From Chrysophaeum taylorii (Eukaryota > Sar > Pelagophyceae > Pelagomonadales > Pelagomonadaceae): 64,000 bases of DNA. A model generated the notes under the pieces. It saw only the letters and a list, made by a program, of their open reading frames with translations. It ran no database searches and was not told the DNA's origin. The DNA is taken from assembly GCA_029834535.1 (NCBI GenBank), contig JAQMWT010000093.1:103557-167556 (forward strand). Reading direction: 5' to 3'. Below are positions 53,534-64,000 of this stretch, piece after piece. Position numbers and translations under genes: made by a program. Within the stretch, counting starts at the first letter, position 1. Each line of letters begins with the position of its first letter.

Positions 53534-54085
53534 GTCTTTAAATGTCGACTGCTAAGAGGGGGGTTGGTGTGGGGAGCATGAAGGATGTGGGTGGGTTTGT
53601 GGGGTATGAGGGATGTTTGTTTGTCTTTAAATGTCGACTGCTAAGAGGGGTGTGTGTGTGCATGTTTGTTTGTCTTGGGGTATGAGGTTTGTTTGTTTGT
53701 CTTTAAATGAATCCTGAGCCTTGCGAGGGCATCCGCCCTCCCGGCGTAGGTTGGCACCTATTCGCCTCCCGGGCGGGCCGGTTGGCAGCCGGAACGTTCG
53801 CAGTGGGACGGGGTATGGCCGGGGGGCGAAGACGGAAGGTTATCGGCGAGTTGGTTGTCAGTCACATCACGGTCTCCTCGTCGCATTGCGACAAGCTTGA
53901 TGGTCACTCTCCGCCGACCGACCTTTCGGCGCTCCTCGTCTACAGGCCCGTGATTCCGGACTGGCTCCTGTCGGTCCGGCCTGGCTCCCATGCTCGGGAG
54001 AGGTCTGAAGTTAGTTAGTTAGTTAGTTAAATGTCGACTGCTAAGAGGGTTGTTTGTTCGTCTTTAAATGTCGACTGCTAACAGT
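53527..54085 (+). repeat. Tandem repeats of a GTCTTTAAATGTCGACTGC unit
   Basis: The unit with its following CTAAGAGGG occurs at about 53534, 53623 and (after an insertion) 54027 and 54060, spaced irregularly with GT-rich filler. It is interrupted between 53709 and 54027 by the (TTAG)n retroelement copy 3. Confidence 0.75.
53710..54026 (+). mobile_element. (TTAG)n-tailed short retroelement, copy 3
   Basis: This 317-bp insertion lies in the tandem-repeat array, flanked by TTAAATG (53703-53709 and 54027-54033). The tail is four TTAG units. The 3' 60 bp are nearly identical to copy 1, and internal blocks (CGCCTCCCGGGCGGGCCGGT region, 53762-53785) also match. Its frame ends RPGSHARERSEVS as in copy 1. 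Confidence 0.85.
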
Positions 54086-54094
54086 GCGCGTGTA

Positions 54095-54740
54095 GACGCC
54101 GGGAGGGGGCTTATCGGTATCGCGCAGCACGTGTGGGGTAGGGTGGAGTCGTCGACTCAGAAGAGCATATCCTCGGGGTTGCCGATCGACAGAGAGCCAC
54201 GTAGAGCTGGACGTGACAGAAGACGGGCTTGGGCAAGAGGACGCCGACCTCGCGGGGCGTCTGGCCCTGGCTCTTGTTGATCGTTTGGCGTCGGCGGGCC
54301 TTAAGGGATGCAGGTTGGAGGAGCCTCGGTGACACGACACGATCGATCATGTATCTGGTACCGTTGCAGTGGCCGTGCGACGGGTCGAGGTTGCGAAGAC
54401 ATTAAGCTCGCGATCAAAGTCAGCATGCCGTTCGTTGTCAGGGAGTCCTTACTACTAATCGACAGATGTTTGTCTGTCTGTTTGTTTGTTTGACTCGACT
54501 GTAAAGAGCGAGACGTCGTCTTCCGACCCAACCTAGTCGGCCGAAAAGAACTCCGACGCCTCGTCTCCGCGAAAAAAAGGCCGCGGTCATGCGCGCGTTG
54601 TCAGCATCGACAACATCGTTTCGACGGGGCGTGAGAATGGCGCGCTGAAAGAGCCGCCGCGGGTCGTGGAAATGGTCTGCGAGGTTGCCGTAGACGGCTT
54701 GGAGGATCACTGTCTGGCTCGCGAGCCTACCTGATCCTTA
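54095..54740 (-). pseudogene. Helitron/PIF1-type helicase relic
   Basis: Minus-strand pieces in correct order match the C-terminal half of Helitron-type PIF1 helicases: VYGNLADHFHDPRRLFQRAI (about 54695-54636), [20 protein letters not shown] (about 54405-54345) and TINKSQGQT followed by [20 protein letters not shown] (about 54284-54195). Between the first and second pieces lies a (GTTT)n-tailed repeat. Frame changes and the missing N-terminal motifs show it is dead. Confidence 0.8.
54447..54491 (+). repeat. (GTTT)n-tailed dispersed repeat, copy 2
   Basis: Matches 53489-53533 almost exactly and is embedded in the helicase relic, so it inserted after or during decay of that gene. Confidence 0.65.
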
Positions 54741-55571
54741 CCCTGAAGGGGGGACAAACGAACCCCACCCAAGCCGCCCGATCCCAGGACGTCACCCTTC
54801 GTCGCACATACGTCCGGCGGCAGCACGCGTACGACCTACGGGCGGGGCCCGTCCTCTCTTCGCCTACCCCACGACTCGGCGATGACCCCGACTAGGTCCC
54901 GCGTACTTATCTCCGCCCGTCAGGCACATCCCTCCTAGGCGAACTTACTGGGACCAAGTGAGCTTACTGGGGTTTTTAGAGTAAACTCAAAGGTTAACGG
55001 CGCGTGCGGAGCTCAAAGAGGGCGATGGGAAAGAAGAATAGAGAGTAGCCGAAGTGCTGTTACTTAATTCAAAGTTTTGAGTAAATGCACAACTCTGCGA
55101 CTATGGCTGGGTCCGGATAGTGCCCTGTGGGAGAGAGAGAGTGAGCCCGGGGTCACCGTCTTCGTTCGCTTTACCCCTCTCTAGCACCTGTTCCCCCGCT
55201 TCTCGGAAACCACTCGACTTCTGCTTTTTTGTAAGCGCTACATGAATCGTCCATGTCCGAGTTTTGATAATCGGACGCGGTGGTCAGAGCCTAGGACTCC
55301 TCGGCCGGTGGCGGGCCAAGCTTGAGGCGGCCGCGCAGCGCGCCAAAACGTTGAGCCTTCACCGTGAGCTTGCTGCGGCCTTGAAGTCGATCCGGGCGAG
55401 GTACGCGCACAGTTCTATGGTGGTTTAGGAGTAAACTCAAAGGTTATCGAGCGTGCGTTGATCAAAGCAGCTTAGATTGGTGAGGAGGTCGAGCTGGAAG
55501 GAGAGTGGGGTGAGTGGGTGTAAGCGCGAGTGGGTGTAAGCCGATTGTAGGGGGGACGGCAAGGCGTTAGC
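54741..55571. other. Non-coding region with a 30-bp direct repeat
   Basis: No gene is supported. The block AGTAAACTCAAAGGTTA followed by CGNGCGTGCG occurs at about 54980-55010 and again at 55428-55458, possibly ends of a short element. Confidence 0.4.
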
Positions 55572-58500
55572 CTAACCGTCCGGGCGCCGCCAGTGACCCG
55601 GCGGCCGAGAGACGTAGGGGCCGTTGGCGTTTCTGTAAGCGTCTTGGCGCTCCCTGAAGTGCGCCTGTGCGTAATGCCGTTGCCGGAGGTGGGCGGTGGC
55701 TGCACCGCCTTCGACATACTGGAGGCCTGCTAGAAGGAGACGGGCACGCTCACGGTGCACCGTGATGGAGAGACGCCGGTAGAGGCGCGTTGTCTGAGCC
55801 GCCGTGGCTGCCGCGAGGGAAGGAGCACCCTCCTTGAGGCCAGTGTTGATGCCAATTTGACGGGCAACACGGTGGAGAAGACCATGTAGATTGTCACTAC
55901 CCTCCGCGAAATTACCAACTACAAACCCCAGCACGGGCCCGAACTCCGCAAGGCGGTCCCGGACGGACCCCGCGAGGCTGCCGGGTCGACCCCGCAGAAT
56001 TTTCTGTCGGCGTACGCGTGCGCGACGTATTCGTTGGATGTCGTTGGCCCGCTTGTCGACCGGGCTCGGGGTGCCATCGCGGCGGCGATCGACGTTAGTG
56101 GTCCGATACCGCGACGGACAGAATACGATCGTCTTGACCTCGCCGAGGCGGAGACCGCCCGGAGTAGGCGTTCCTGGTGGCTCCGCGATTAAAATGACAG
56201 GAACGAGCCTCGACGTAGACGTGGACTCGAAAGAACGGAAAGCACGCCGGGCGAGGGGTGGGACGCAATTCCGAAACAAGCCCGAGGGCTCGACCGTGTG
56301 CCGGACGCCCCCTTCGTGCATGACGCCACTCAACACGTAAAAGCACCGAGTCGTGCATGCAGGACCGAGCTCCGTTGCGGTTGACCAAGCGATTGTCCGT
56401 GAGCAAGATGTTGCCGTACGGGTTGAGAGCCCCCTGGGTGTCGCCAAGAATGCCACGCCCGGACCGCGGTACGCAGGCCGGCGACGGCAGCCCGAAGTAG
56501 TCGGCAACGACTTCCGGGAAGTCGCTGTTCGAGAATGCCAGATATCGCGAGGGCCATGAAGCCACCCAGGCGGTGGAGAGCTTGTCGGCGCACAGGAAGG
56601 ACATCTTGCGGACGTCATTGGTTAGCTTGCGAAGCAAGTCGTAGGTGTGTTGCTTCTGCTCTTCCAGCGCGCGGACGCTCTCGTCCTTCTTCTGCTGCGC
56701 CTCGCGTGCCTTGGTGGCGTCGTCCTTGAGCCCTCTGCACTAGCGAGGCGCCGCTCGAAATTCTTGATGACGCCCTGGACGCGCGCGAGCCTGACAGAAA
56801 CCTTGTCGACGTACACGTGCTCGTCAACCTCGCCTCTCTCAAAGGCGGCGATGACGTCGGTGAATTGTTTCACGACGAAGGCCTTGATGGCGCCGAGCGT
56901 CGGTCGGAAGCTTGGCATGCGCGCGCGTTCCTGATGTTGGAGGATCTCGGGCTTGCTGTGTTTGCGGTTGATGCCGAGGATACAGTCTAGCTTCTTGCGG
57001 GTCTACCAGCGAGGCCGGACGCTGAAACTCAGCCGCTTGATATTCCACGGCGTTATCCGCGAGTTGGTCTCCATGAGCCTTGCGAAATGCGAATTTAAGC
57101 GTTCGACGAATGCGTCGTATATCCATATGGACAATTGACAGAAGCGATGACACGAGGTCCTTCCTCTTCTCCTGCTTGTACAGCTGATGCGACGTGTACA
57201 CGAGGAGCCAAGGCACGACATTGGCGTTGTTGGCCTGATTTTCGTTAGTCTAGTATGTCAGCATCGAGATCATGATCAACAGGTGTTCATGGACTACCAA
57301 CGAGTCACCGAGCACCCACTTCTCAAACAGCTCGATCATCATCGGAAGCTGCTCGAAATGAAAGTGCTAAAGTGCCATGAAGGTCGGTTGAATCGAGGCA
57401 AACCAATTGACGGCGATGGCAGGGTTGCTTGGTCCTCCCACGGTCCTGGTGTGTAGGGCCATGACGTGCCCATCGACCACGTCATGCACATCCTTGTCGG
57501 CTTCGTTGAGAGAGACGCTAATGTGGAAGAGCCAACCGAAGCTGAGAGCCAGTTGTTCGGCCTTTGGCAGGCCGCCGAGCTCCGGCAGTTTGGTCTCGTT
57601 GATCCACGCAAGCATCTGCGGGTCGCTGCTGCCTGGAATGTCATCTTCTGCCGTCGAGATCTCGAATGTCGAGGTCTCGGGCGTCGCGGGCTTGGTCGCG
57701 GGCGTATCAATCTCCATCCTGCCCTCCAAGTCGTCGTCGGTGGCCTCGTCGGTGGACGGCCGCGAGACGACAGCCTCAACGATGAGGATCTACTCGTCGC
57801 TCACGGTCACGTCCTCGGCGGTGGCGATCTCTCGTCTCGAGCATCTGCGTCTTCCTCAGCCTCGCGCGCTGGCTCCTCGAACGGGTCGTGGTCCCGCATG
57901 GCCTGGTTGAGCTCCTCGTGGAAGACGGCCAAAAGCATGGAGCAATTCTTGATTCCGTCGAAGTGAAACTTGGCTTCCTTCATTCAAATGAGGAAGATCT
58001 CGCCGTCGTAGAGCGTGAAGCGGTCTTGGCGGCCAATGTCGGCAGCTGTCATGATCTCGGCGAAGGACGGTAAAACCATGTCGTGATGGACGTCGACTTG
58101 CGAAGACCTGGCGCCGGAGGTCGACGCCATAGGCTTGAGTTCTTCGAGTACGGGGGCGCCGAGTGCGGACAGAGTGGCCTCAGGATAAAAAGCTCGGCTG
58201 GGAACACGGACTTGGTCGGGCGCCATGCGAGAATGTCGTTACGCGCGCGCCAAAACGCCTCGTAGAGCCGTTTGACACACAGGCCCCTGGGGAAGGCCGA
58301 GGGTCGGTGCGGAGATGATATTCTGGGTTTGTCGGCTACCTCACAATGAATACGAGGTTTGGCACGGTGTACGCCGACTGGGTGAACTAGCGGGCGAACA
58401 TGAGCAGGACAGCCAAAGCTAGAAAGACGCAGATATCCGAGATGAAGAGGAGGGTCTTCACTCTGAACACGCGCGAGCACGGCCTTGATTGTGGCTCCGA

Positions 58501-59728
58501 AGTTGGCCTCGTAGTCGCCACAGACCTTGGCGACGACCTTCCGTTGCCACTTGGGGTGAATCGCTAAGTTCAACTTCGGTATCATGTCCATGCTCGCCTT
58601 GGTCATCTTGCCGATCCAACCAAAGCTGAGGCTCATCAACAAGAAGAGGGCAGTATTGGCCGTGGCCCCAGACACAGCGTTGACGATGAGAGAAGCAAAA
58701 GCGAGCAGGCGAGCCTGCACCCTGCATCGACGTCGTTCGACCCAGAACGCAAGCTCGGACGGTCCTCCGCCATGCGGCGCTTAGCTCGACAATGGCGGCT
58801 TGGCGTATTGCGTCCCGTCCTCGCGTCCGTGAAATAAGGCTTGCCAGGTTGGGCTTTTGCGTGATAGCTTCGCCAATCGTCGAGGCTGGCCTTCGCCGCA
58901 AATGCAGTTTTGTTCACGTACGAGTCAGAGAATAGTATCGCCTGAAGCACCTGGCTCATGAATGATTTTTTCTCGCCCTCGCGCCCAAAAGGATATATTT
59001 TGTGCCTCGAGGTCGTCAAGGCCAATGTCGTCTCGAACGTGTCCGGTGGAATCGCATACTGCAGCCGTGGCTCGCTCGTGGGTCATACTGGCACGTTATA
59101 CAAACGCGCTGACCTCCAGCTTGAGTCGAGTCAGCAAGCTCTTCTCGGCGTCCGGCGGAGGGACGAGAAAGAACAAGGCAGGTTGCTCGTCTTCTGGCCT
59201 GAGTAAAGTTGCAAACGGGCCCAGCACTGACTTTCGATTGGCGAGCGGTATCTTTCGCGCGATCGTCCTCAGCCCTACCGCAAGCTGCGCAATTTTTTCG
59301 GGGCTCAGTTGCTCAGTGGCTTCGGCGCGTAGTTCCATTCGTAGTACAGCCAGCTCCGACTCGGCTGCCGCGAGCTCGGCCTCTCGCTGGCCAATATCCT
59401 TGCCCTTTGCTGCCAACGCAGCCTCGAGACCAGAGGTTTTCTTCTGGTAGTTCCGTGCCTCTTTATATTTCTCGTCGCGAAGCCGTTCCAAGGCACCCGT
59501 CAGTTCTTTCGCAATGGCACGGAAGTTCGATACTTCAGCGTCGCCAGCATCTTGACAATCTTGACTGGGCTCTAGGGCTGGCGCCACCACTAACGTCGTT
59601 GTCGATGCTGGTGCCGCAGGAGGTTGTGGATGCAGTTCCACGGTCTCTTCGGCCTCTTGCTGCCGTTGCTTTGGGGATTTCTTCACCGGGGTGAAACGAA
59701 CCCGGTCTTCGGCTTGTTCGTCTCGCAT
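55572..59728 (-). pseudogene. Large multi-exon mobile-element-like gene, partly decayed
   Basis: Successive minus-strand frames look like one protein. The start at 59728 gives 209 codons with a coiled coil (LRDEKYKEARNYQKKTSGLE). A 43-nt intron (59059-59101, GTATAA...CTGCAG) leads to YAIPPDTFETTLALTTSRHK. Further pieces are LSFGWIGKMTKASMDMI (about 58640), SQVDVHHDMVLPSFAEIM (about 58080), FGWLFHISVSLNEADKDVHD (about 57520), NNANVVPWLLVYTSHQLYKQ (about 57200), LLRKLTNDVRKMSFLCADKL (about 56610), and a last frame with FGPVLGFVVGNFAEGSDNLH and LYRRLSITVHRERARLLLAG. In-frame TGA near 57990 and a one-base frame change near 56740 argue for decay; other stops could be introns. The last domain resembles one I know from repeated algal element genes. 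No named function. Confidence 0.5.
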
Positions 59729-60203
59729 CGCTTCTTTGATTTTGGTGGCGCACGCTCGGTCGTTGTCTCGCCGGCCTAGGTTTTGGTGTCGCTAGCGGTT
59801 GGAAACGAAATAGAGTTAACGTCGATAGGGTCGGATAAGGAACTCGGGGGTCCCGCGCCGGGGCCGAAAATCCCCAAGGATTGGCGGGCTTTTTTGTCCG
59901 TCGCCAAGTTGACCCAAAATGGTGCCGATTTTATCTTGGAACGAAGTCCGTAGCTGCCGATTTGGCGAATCTACTTGGGAGTGAGGTATTTTGGCGCCTC
60001 GGTGGAGGCGGGGGCCTAGGTGGCTCTACTCTGCACGACGCCATCGGCTCCAAATACAACAACCGGCGCATCGGGAATGTCCGTAGGCTCAATGAGGGTC
60101 GTGTGGGCGTTTAGACGGCGCCTTTTGTTCGCTGGGGCCAGTTCTAGTGTCCTCGTCTTTCCGGGCGTCCTCGGGAGACCGGCGTCGGGGCCCGCGAACG
60201 CAG
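59729..60203. other. Gap between two element-like genes
   Basis: No supported gene. The sequence downstream of the transposase-like stop should contain one terminus of that element, but without the other end (outside the window) it cannot be defined. Confidence 0.4.
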
Positions 60204-63200
60204 CTATGCGTAGTCGTCGTCGTCGACGTCCATCGCGTCCTCCTCCTCCTCGTCGTCGTCGTCGTCGTATTCGTTGTCCTCGGACACGAAGCGCCAGGAA
60301 GCCGGCTTGGAGCCGTTGAAGAAGGTGGGGCGGTTCGCGAGGAGCCACCCGCTGAAACCGTCGTCATAGGAAACGAAGATCCAACCCAGCCCGAGTTTCT
60401 TGCGACCGTCCTTGGAGTTCTCGTCGGATACCGCCTCGATGGTGCCGGGCATCCAGTAGCAGCCCGGGTGCCCCGACAACTCCCAGAGAACCTCGACGCG
60501 TGACCCGACCAACGCAACGTCAATCGTCGGTAGCTTCGAGCGGCCACTCGTTGTCCGCGTCCGCTTCCTCGGATGGCGAAAGGCGCGGCACTCCTCAACC
60601 TTGGCCTTGAGCTCGTCAACGCTCAAGTGCCGCCTCGCGTCGAGTTCGAGACGCTGGGCCGTCGCGGTCCCGAGCACTGGCAGCTGACGTCGGCGCTCGC
60701 CCGGGACTACCGCCTCGGCGACCAACTCGCGGGAGTTGGTCTTGATCTGCTCGTAGACGTACTCGAGGTGCGCGGTGAGGAATTCGATGTTGGCCTTGGA
60801 ACCGGCCGAGCCGATCGTCGGGTCCTTGCCCGAGGTGTAGGACTTGGGTTTGAGGTCGCCCATGCCCATGCCGACGACGTACCTGTGGATGTTCTCCTTG
60901 AGGACCTTCGACCGCGCAGCGTCGCTCGAGATCTGCTTAAGTGCCGCATCAAGTCGCTTCTTGACCGTCGAGAGCAGGGTCCTCCCGACGAGGGCCTGCT
61001 CGTCGACGACAGGCTTGACTTTCATGGCCTCCTGGGCCTTGGCGTAGTCGTTCACCTGGCGCTCGAGGGCCTTCTCGACGAACGCGGCGGCGCGACGGCG
61101 ATGGTGCTCCTTCGCCGCCTCCGCGCGCGCGGCAGCCTGCTCCTTGTGGTTCTGCCGACCACGACGAGCCGCCTCCATCAACACTCCTCGAAAGTCGTCG
61201 CCGAGCGTGGCGAGATGTCCTCCACCAACTCGATCGCGCATTCGAGCCTTCGTCGTCGTTCGACCAGCGACCTCGTCGGCGACGCGTCGCCGGCGCTTGG
61301 TCGTAAAACTCGTGGCGGCCCGGTCGAACATGTGGTCCCGTTGGCACGCGACGACCCGACGCAGTTCACGACGCTCATGTTGACGTAGGAGGCGTTGTAA
61401 TACTTCAATACGCCAAACTCGCCTTCGACCTCGTTCGAGTTCCGCCGCGCGCCGTCGAAGGCCCTCCGGAGCTCCGACGTCTGGTTGACCGCCGCGAGGT
61501 CGCCGTCGCTGACGTAGCGCATAGACTGCCCCCCCTCGAACGTGCGGCGCATGCCGCGGCCCCAGGCCCGGAGCGCGTCGAGCATGGTCTTGGCCTCTGG
61601 ATCATTGGTGTCAGTCGGAGCGTAGAGCCGCGCCCGAACGGCCGCGACGTCGCGGATCGTGGACTGGCCGTCGACGGACAGCTTCGCCGACCCGGCCCGC
61701 GTCTCGAGGAACTGGGCGTAGGTGGCGATCTCAGTGTCGAAGGCCTCGTAACCGGCGGTCGCAACGAGTTGTGGATTATCCTGGCAGACTTGGAAGAAGG
61801 CATGCACTCGCTCGAGAACGCCCGCCATGTCGAGAACCGACCAACCCTCGAGGGCGTCCGATGCGGCGAAAAATCGGAAAGGCACCGTGAGCTTGTCGTC
61901 GATGATCGCTCGGGCTCGAATGGCTCCGGCGACCTCCTGCGAGGACAAGGTCGAGAAGAGGTTGTACCTGAGGATGTTCTGCGGCGCGTAGCTCGCGTTC
62001 TCGAGGAACTCGACGAGAAACGGGAGGTTGTGGAAGATGACCCAGGCCGCGTTGGTGCACGCGTCCTGCCGCGTCCCCTTGTCCGTGCGGCCGAGCGTGA
62101 GGTAGAGCTCCGACGGGTGCTTCTCCTCGAGGAATGCCCGGAGAGGGGTCCCGAAGCCCTTCCCGTAGCGATCCATGCCCTCGCCGATACACTTGGACAA
62201 GGCATGAATGACCTTGTTCAACTCGCCGGTGAGGCGCAGGTGCTTCGCCTCCGAGCTCTCGATGCTATCCTTCAGCAGCGTGTCGAGCATCTTGGCCTCC
62301 TCGGCGGCTCCGCCGTCGAGCCATGTGTTGCCTGCTCAACAAATTGCTGGTGGGACGGCACGACGTACCGAGATGTCGCTGGCAGTTCCTGTGAAAGACA
62401 CGAGTCTTCGCGTCGCGCTCGTCTTGCGTCATCAAATTCCACAGCTCTTCCCCGATCTCCTTCTGCACCGCCGCGAGGACATGCTCCTGGAGCTCGCGGA
62501 CCGATGCGATGGCGGCGGAGGCGTTGTCGGTAACGATGGCCCGGCCGGCGAGATTCTGCACGCCGGCGCTGCCGGCGGCCGGGAGCGCCTCCGCAGCAGC
62601 GTCGGCTCCGTAGAGCTCCTGGTAAACTTGATTAACGAGCTGGAGCGCTCGATTCAGGTCACCAAACCGATCGTTGATCGCCTTGGCCTCGCCAGGCGCG
62701 CTCTGGTCGGAGATCTCGCTTGCGCCCAGCGTCCAGTTCTCCGTCACGCCGCCGCGTGTGACGCGAAGTTGGGTAGTCGCGATCTCCTTGCCGTCGAGCG
62801 GCGACGCGTCCGTCGCCGCGTCGACGACGTCACCGTATCCCACGGCGAGGGCGACGGCGGCCTCGTGAAGGACACCCATCTCGGAGCGTAGGTCGCGAAT
62901 GAAGCGTGCGGACGGGAGCTCCATGTCGCGCACTCGCTCCGGGCCAACGACTGCCTCGACGACCGAGACCAGGACCTCGGGGATTTCCGCAGGCGCAACC
63001 CGCGAGGCGAGCAGTTTCATACACAGCACCCTGAGCTTCGAGTCCCACGGAGTGCCCTTGCCGGATCCCTTGCCGGACGGCTTCCGCGGTACCCACACTT
63101 CGGCGTTCTGCTTCTCGAGGACCGCGACCCGCTCCCGCAGCCGCTCGATCTCCTCCTCCCGGGCCTGGACGCGTTCCTCGGCAGCCGCGAGCTTTATCTC

Positions 63201-63964
63201 CATTTGCTTCGCTTCCTGGTTGAGGGCGGCGTAATTGTTCTTGAGTTGTCGCATGGACCGAGGGTCCGATTTCTTCAGTCGGTTCCTCTCCCGAAAATCG
63301 GCCGCCGCGCGCAGCTGTCTCGCCGCCTCGTTCGACTGGGCCTTGGTCGCGTTGAGCTCGTCCGATGGCTCGCTGCGCCTCGCGGCATCGCGGTCGCGCT
63401 GCTTCTCCTCGGAGGCCTGGTGGCGTTCGATGAGGACCTGGTGCCGTACCTCCCGACGTGCGGCATCCGGACCCGCCCTCGTACTTCCACATGGCCTCGA
63501 GACGCGCCGCGTCTGCCTCTGGCGGACGCCATTTCCGCGGCGAAGGCGTCGGCGTGGGCTTCTTTCGTCTCGCGTTCGGCGGTGACAGAGCGAGAGTGCT
63601 GAGCCGTCTTGGCCGCCGTGAGCTTGTCGACCGTGCTCGGAGTTTCGACACCTCTTCTCGAGCTCCGAGATCCGCACATTCGAGTCCGACGACGACGGAC
63701 AGTGTGGAGATAACCGATGACCCACTCGATCCAAGCGTCGGACGCGCTGGCCGTCCGGGTGGTAGTCGCCGCGTCGGGGGGTGTGTCGTTCTCCTTGTGG
63801 GCTTGGCCTTGACGGTGGAGAACGGGACGCGGATCTCTCTGCTGAATCGTTTTCACGTAGTATGACTCGACCCGACACCAGTGTTGTTGTAGATTAGGCC
63901 CAGGACAACGCCGTTGAGCCCTGGATGTGTGCCCGCCGAGAAAGTCGTTGCTCGCTGAGGACAT
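60204..63964 (-). CDS. RNase H-fold (DDE-type) transposase-like protein, apparently intact
   Basis: Four exons join without any stop: 63964-63485, 63437-62369, 62331-61412 and 61373-60204. Introns are 47 nt (GTACGA...CAG), 37 nt (GTACGT...CAG) and 38 nt (GTATTG...GAG, least certain). Total about 1,212 aa. A coiled coil occupies about residues 115-270. The catalytic-looking core follows: DASPLDGKEIATTQLRV (first Asp, about 62790), GRAIVTDNASAAIASV (second Asp, about 62530), then CQRHLGNTWLDGG across the second intron, and NEVEGEFG (candidate Glu, about 61425). CxxHLxNxW after the second Asp recalls transposases of oomycetes and dinoflagellates. The C-terminus (about 60300-60540) has GSRVEVLWELSGHPGCYWMP and FVSYDDGFSGWL, an SH3/Tudor-like module, then an acidic tail. 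The superfamily is not identified. Confidence 0.65.
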
Positions 63965-64000
63965 GTCCCCGGTTCAGGAGGTGGTCTGAGAGTCCCTAGT

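Noticed and set aside
57180-57400. Stop-codon reassignment (TAG read as Gln) in the 55-59 kb gene
   Set aside because: Two TAG codons sit where Gln would fit, but one can lie inside a plausible intron, and neither needs a code change. In-frame TGA and a one-base shift nearby point to decay.

Overview
This is a eukaryotic nuclear window. Genes lie on both strands with short intergenic gaps, and no ribosome-binding-site or operon logic is visible. Several reading frames join cleanly only if introns of about 37 to 79 nt are removed. The coding DNA is very GC-rich. A plastid-type sugar-phosphate translocator with a signal-peptide-like first exon, together with flagellum-type coiled-coil genes, suggests a flagellated alga with a secondary plastid. 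A small ochrophyte such as a pelagophyte would fit; this is inference from gene content, not a species call.

Layout, left part (1-33 kb), mostly host genes: a sulfotransferase-like membrane gene running off the left edge, with a hAT-like non-autonomous transposon inserted against its start codon (796-1560); an SMP-domain-like membrane protein; a second sulfotransferase-like membrane protein; a decayed ankyrin-repeat gene; a coiled-coil protein; a RING E3 ligase candidate; a RING-CH domain fused in frame to aspartate-semialdehyde dehydrogenase; an NAD-dependent aldehyde dehydrogenase; a second inverted-repeat transposon (14284-15299); condensin subunit SMC4 divergent from a polyamine-type N-acetyltransferase; a flagellar-type coiled-coil protein; a 2OG-Fe(II) dioxygenase directly downstream of a GT4 glycosyltransferase; the plastid-type translocator; a plastid-type conserved protein; and VPS51 of the GARP/EARP tethering complexes.

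Middle part (33-53.5 kb), an AT-richer block of related Ty1/Copia retrotransposons. Element 1 keeps both LTRs (33052-33365 and 43641-43951) but its polyprotein is frameshifted, and a (TTAG)n-tailed retroelement has inserted exactly at its stop codon. Next come an inverted gag fragment, element 2 (intact 601-codon RT-bearing frame) and a chimeric junction to a third Copia lineage.

Right part (53.5-64 kb), mobile-element remains and candidates: tandem repeats, a second full copy of the (TTAG)n element, a Helitron/PIF1-type helicase relic, a degenerate multi-exon gene on the minus strand, and an apparently intact four-exon gene of about 1,212 codons that looks like an RNase H-fold (DDE-type) transposase with an N-terminal coiled coil and a C-terminal SH3/Tudor-like domain.

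Host functions touched include chromosome condensation, vesicle tethering, amino-acid biosynthesis, plastid metabolite export, glycan and sulfate transfer, and ubiquitin ligation. They look like ordinary scattered eukaryotic genes rather than one pathway. The most notable items are the RING-CH/ASADH fusion, the intact transposase-like gene, the (TTAG)n retroelement with clear target-site duplications, and the tiny introns with GTGCGY donors.
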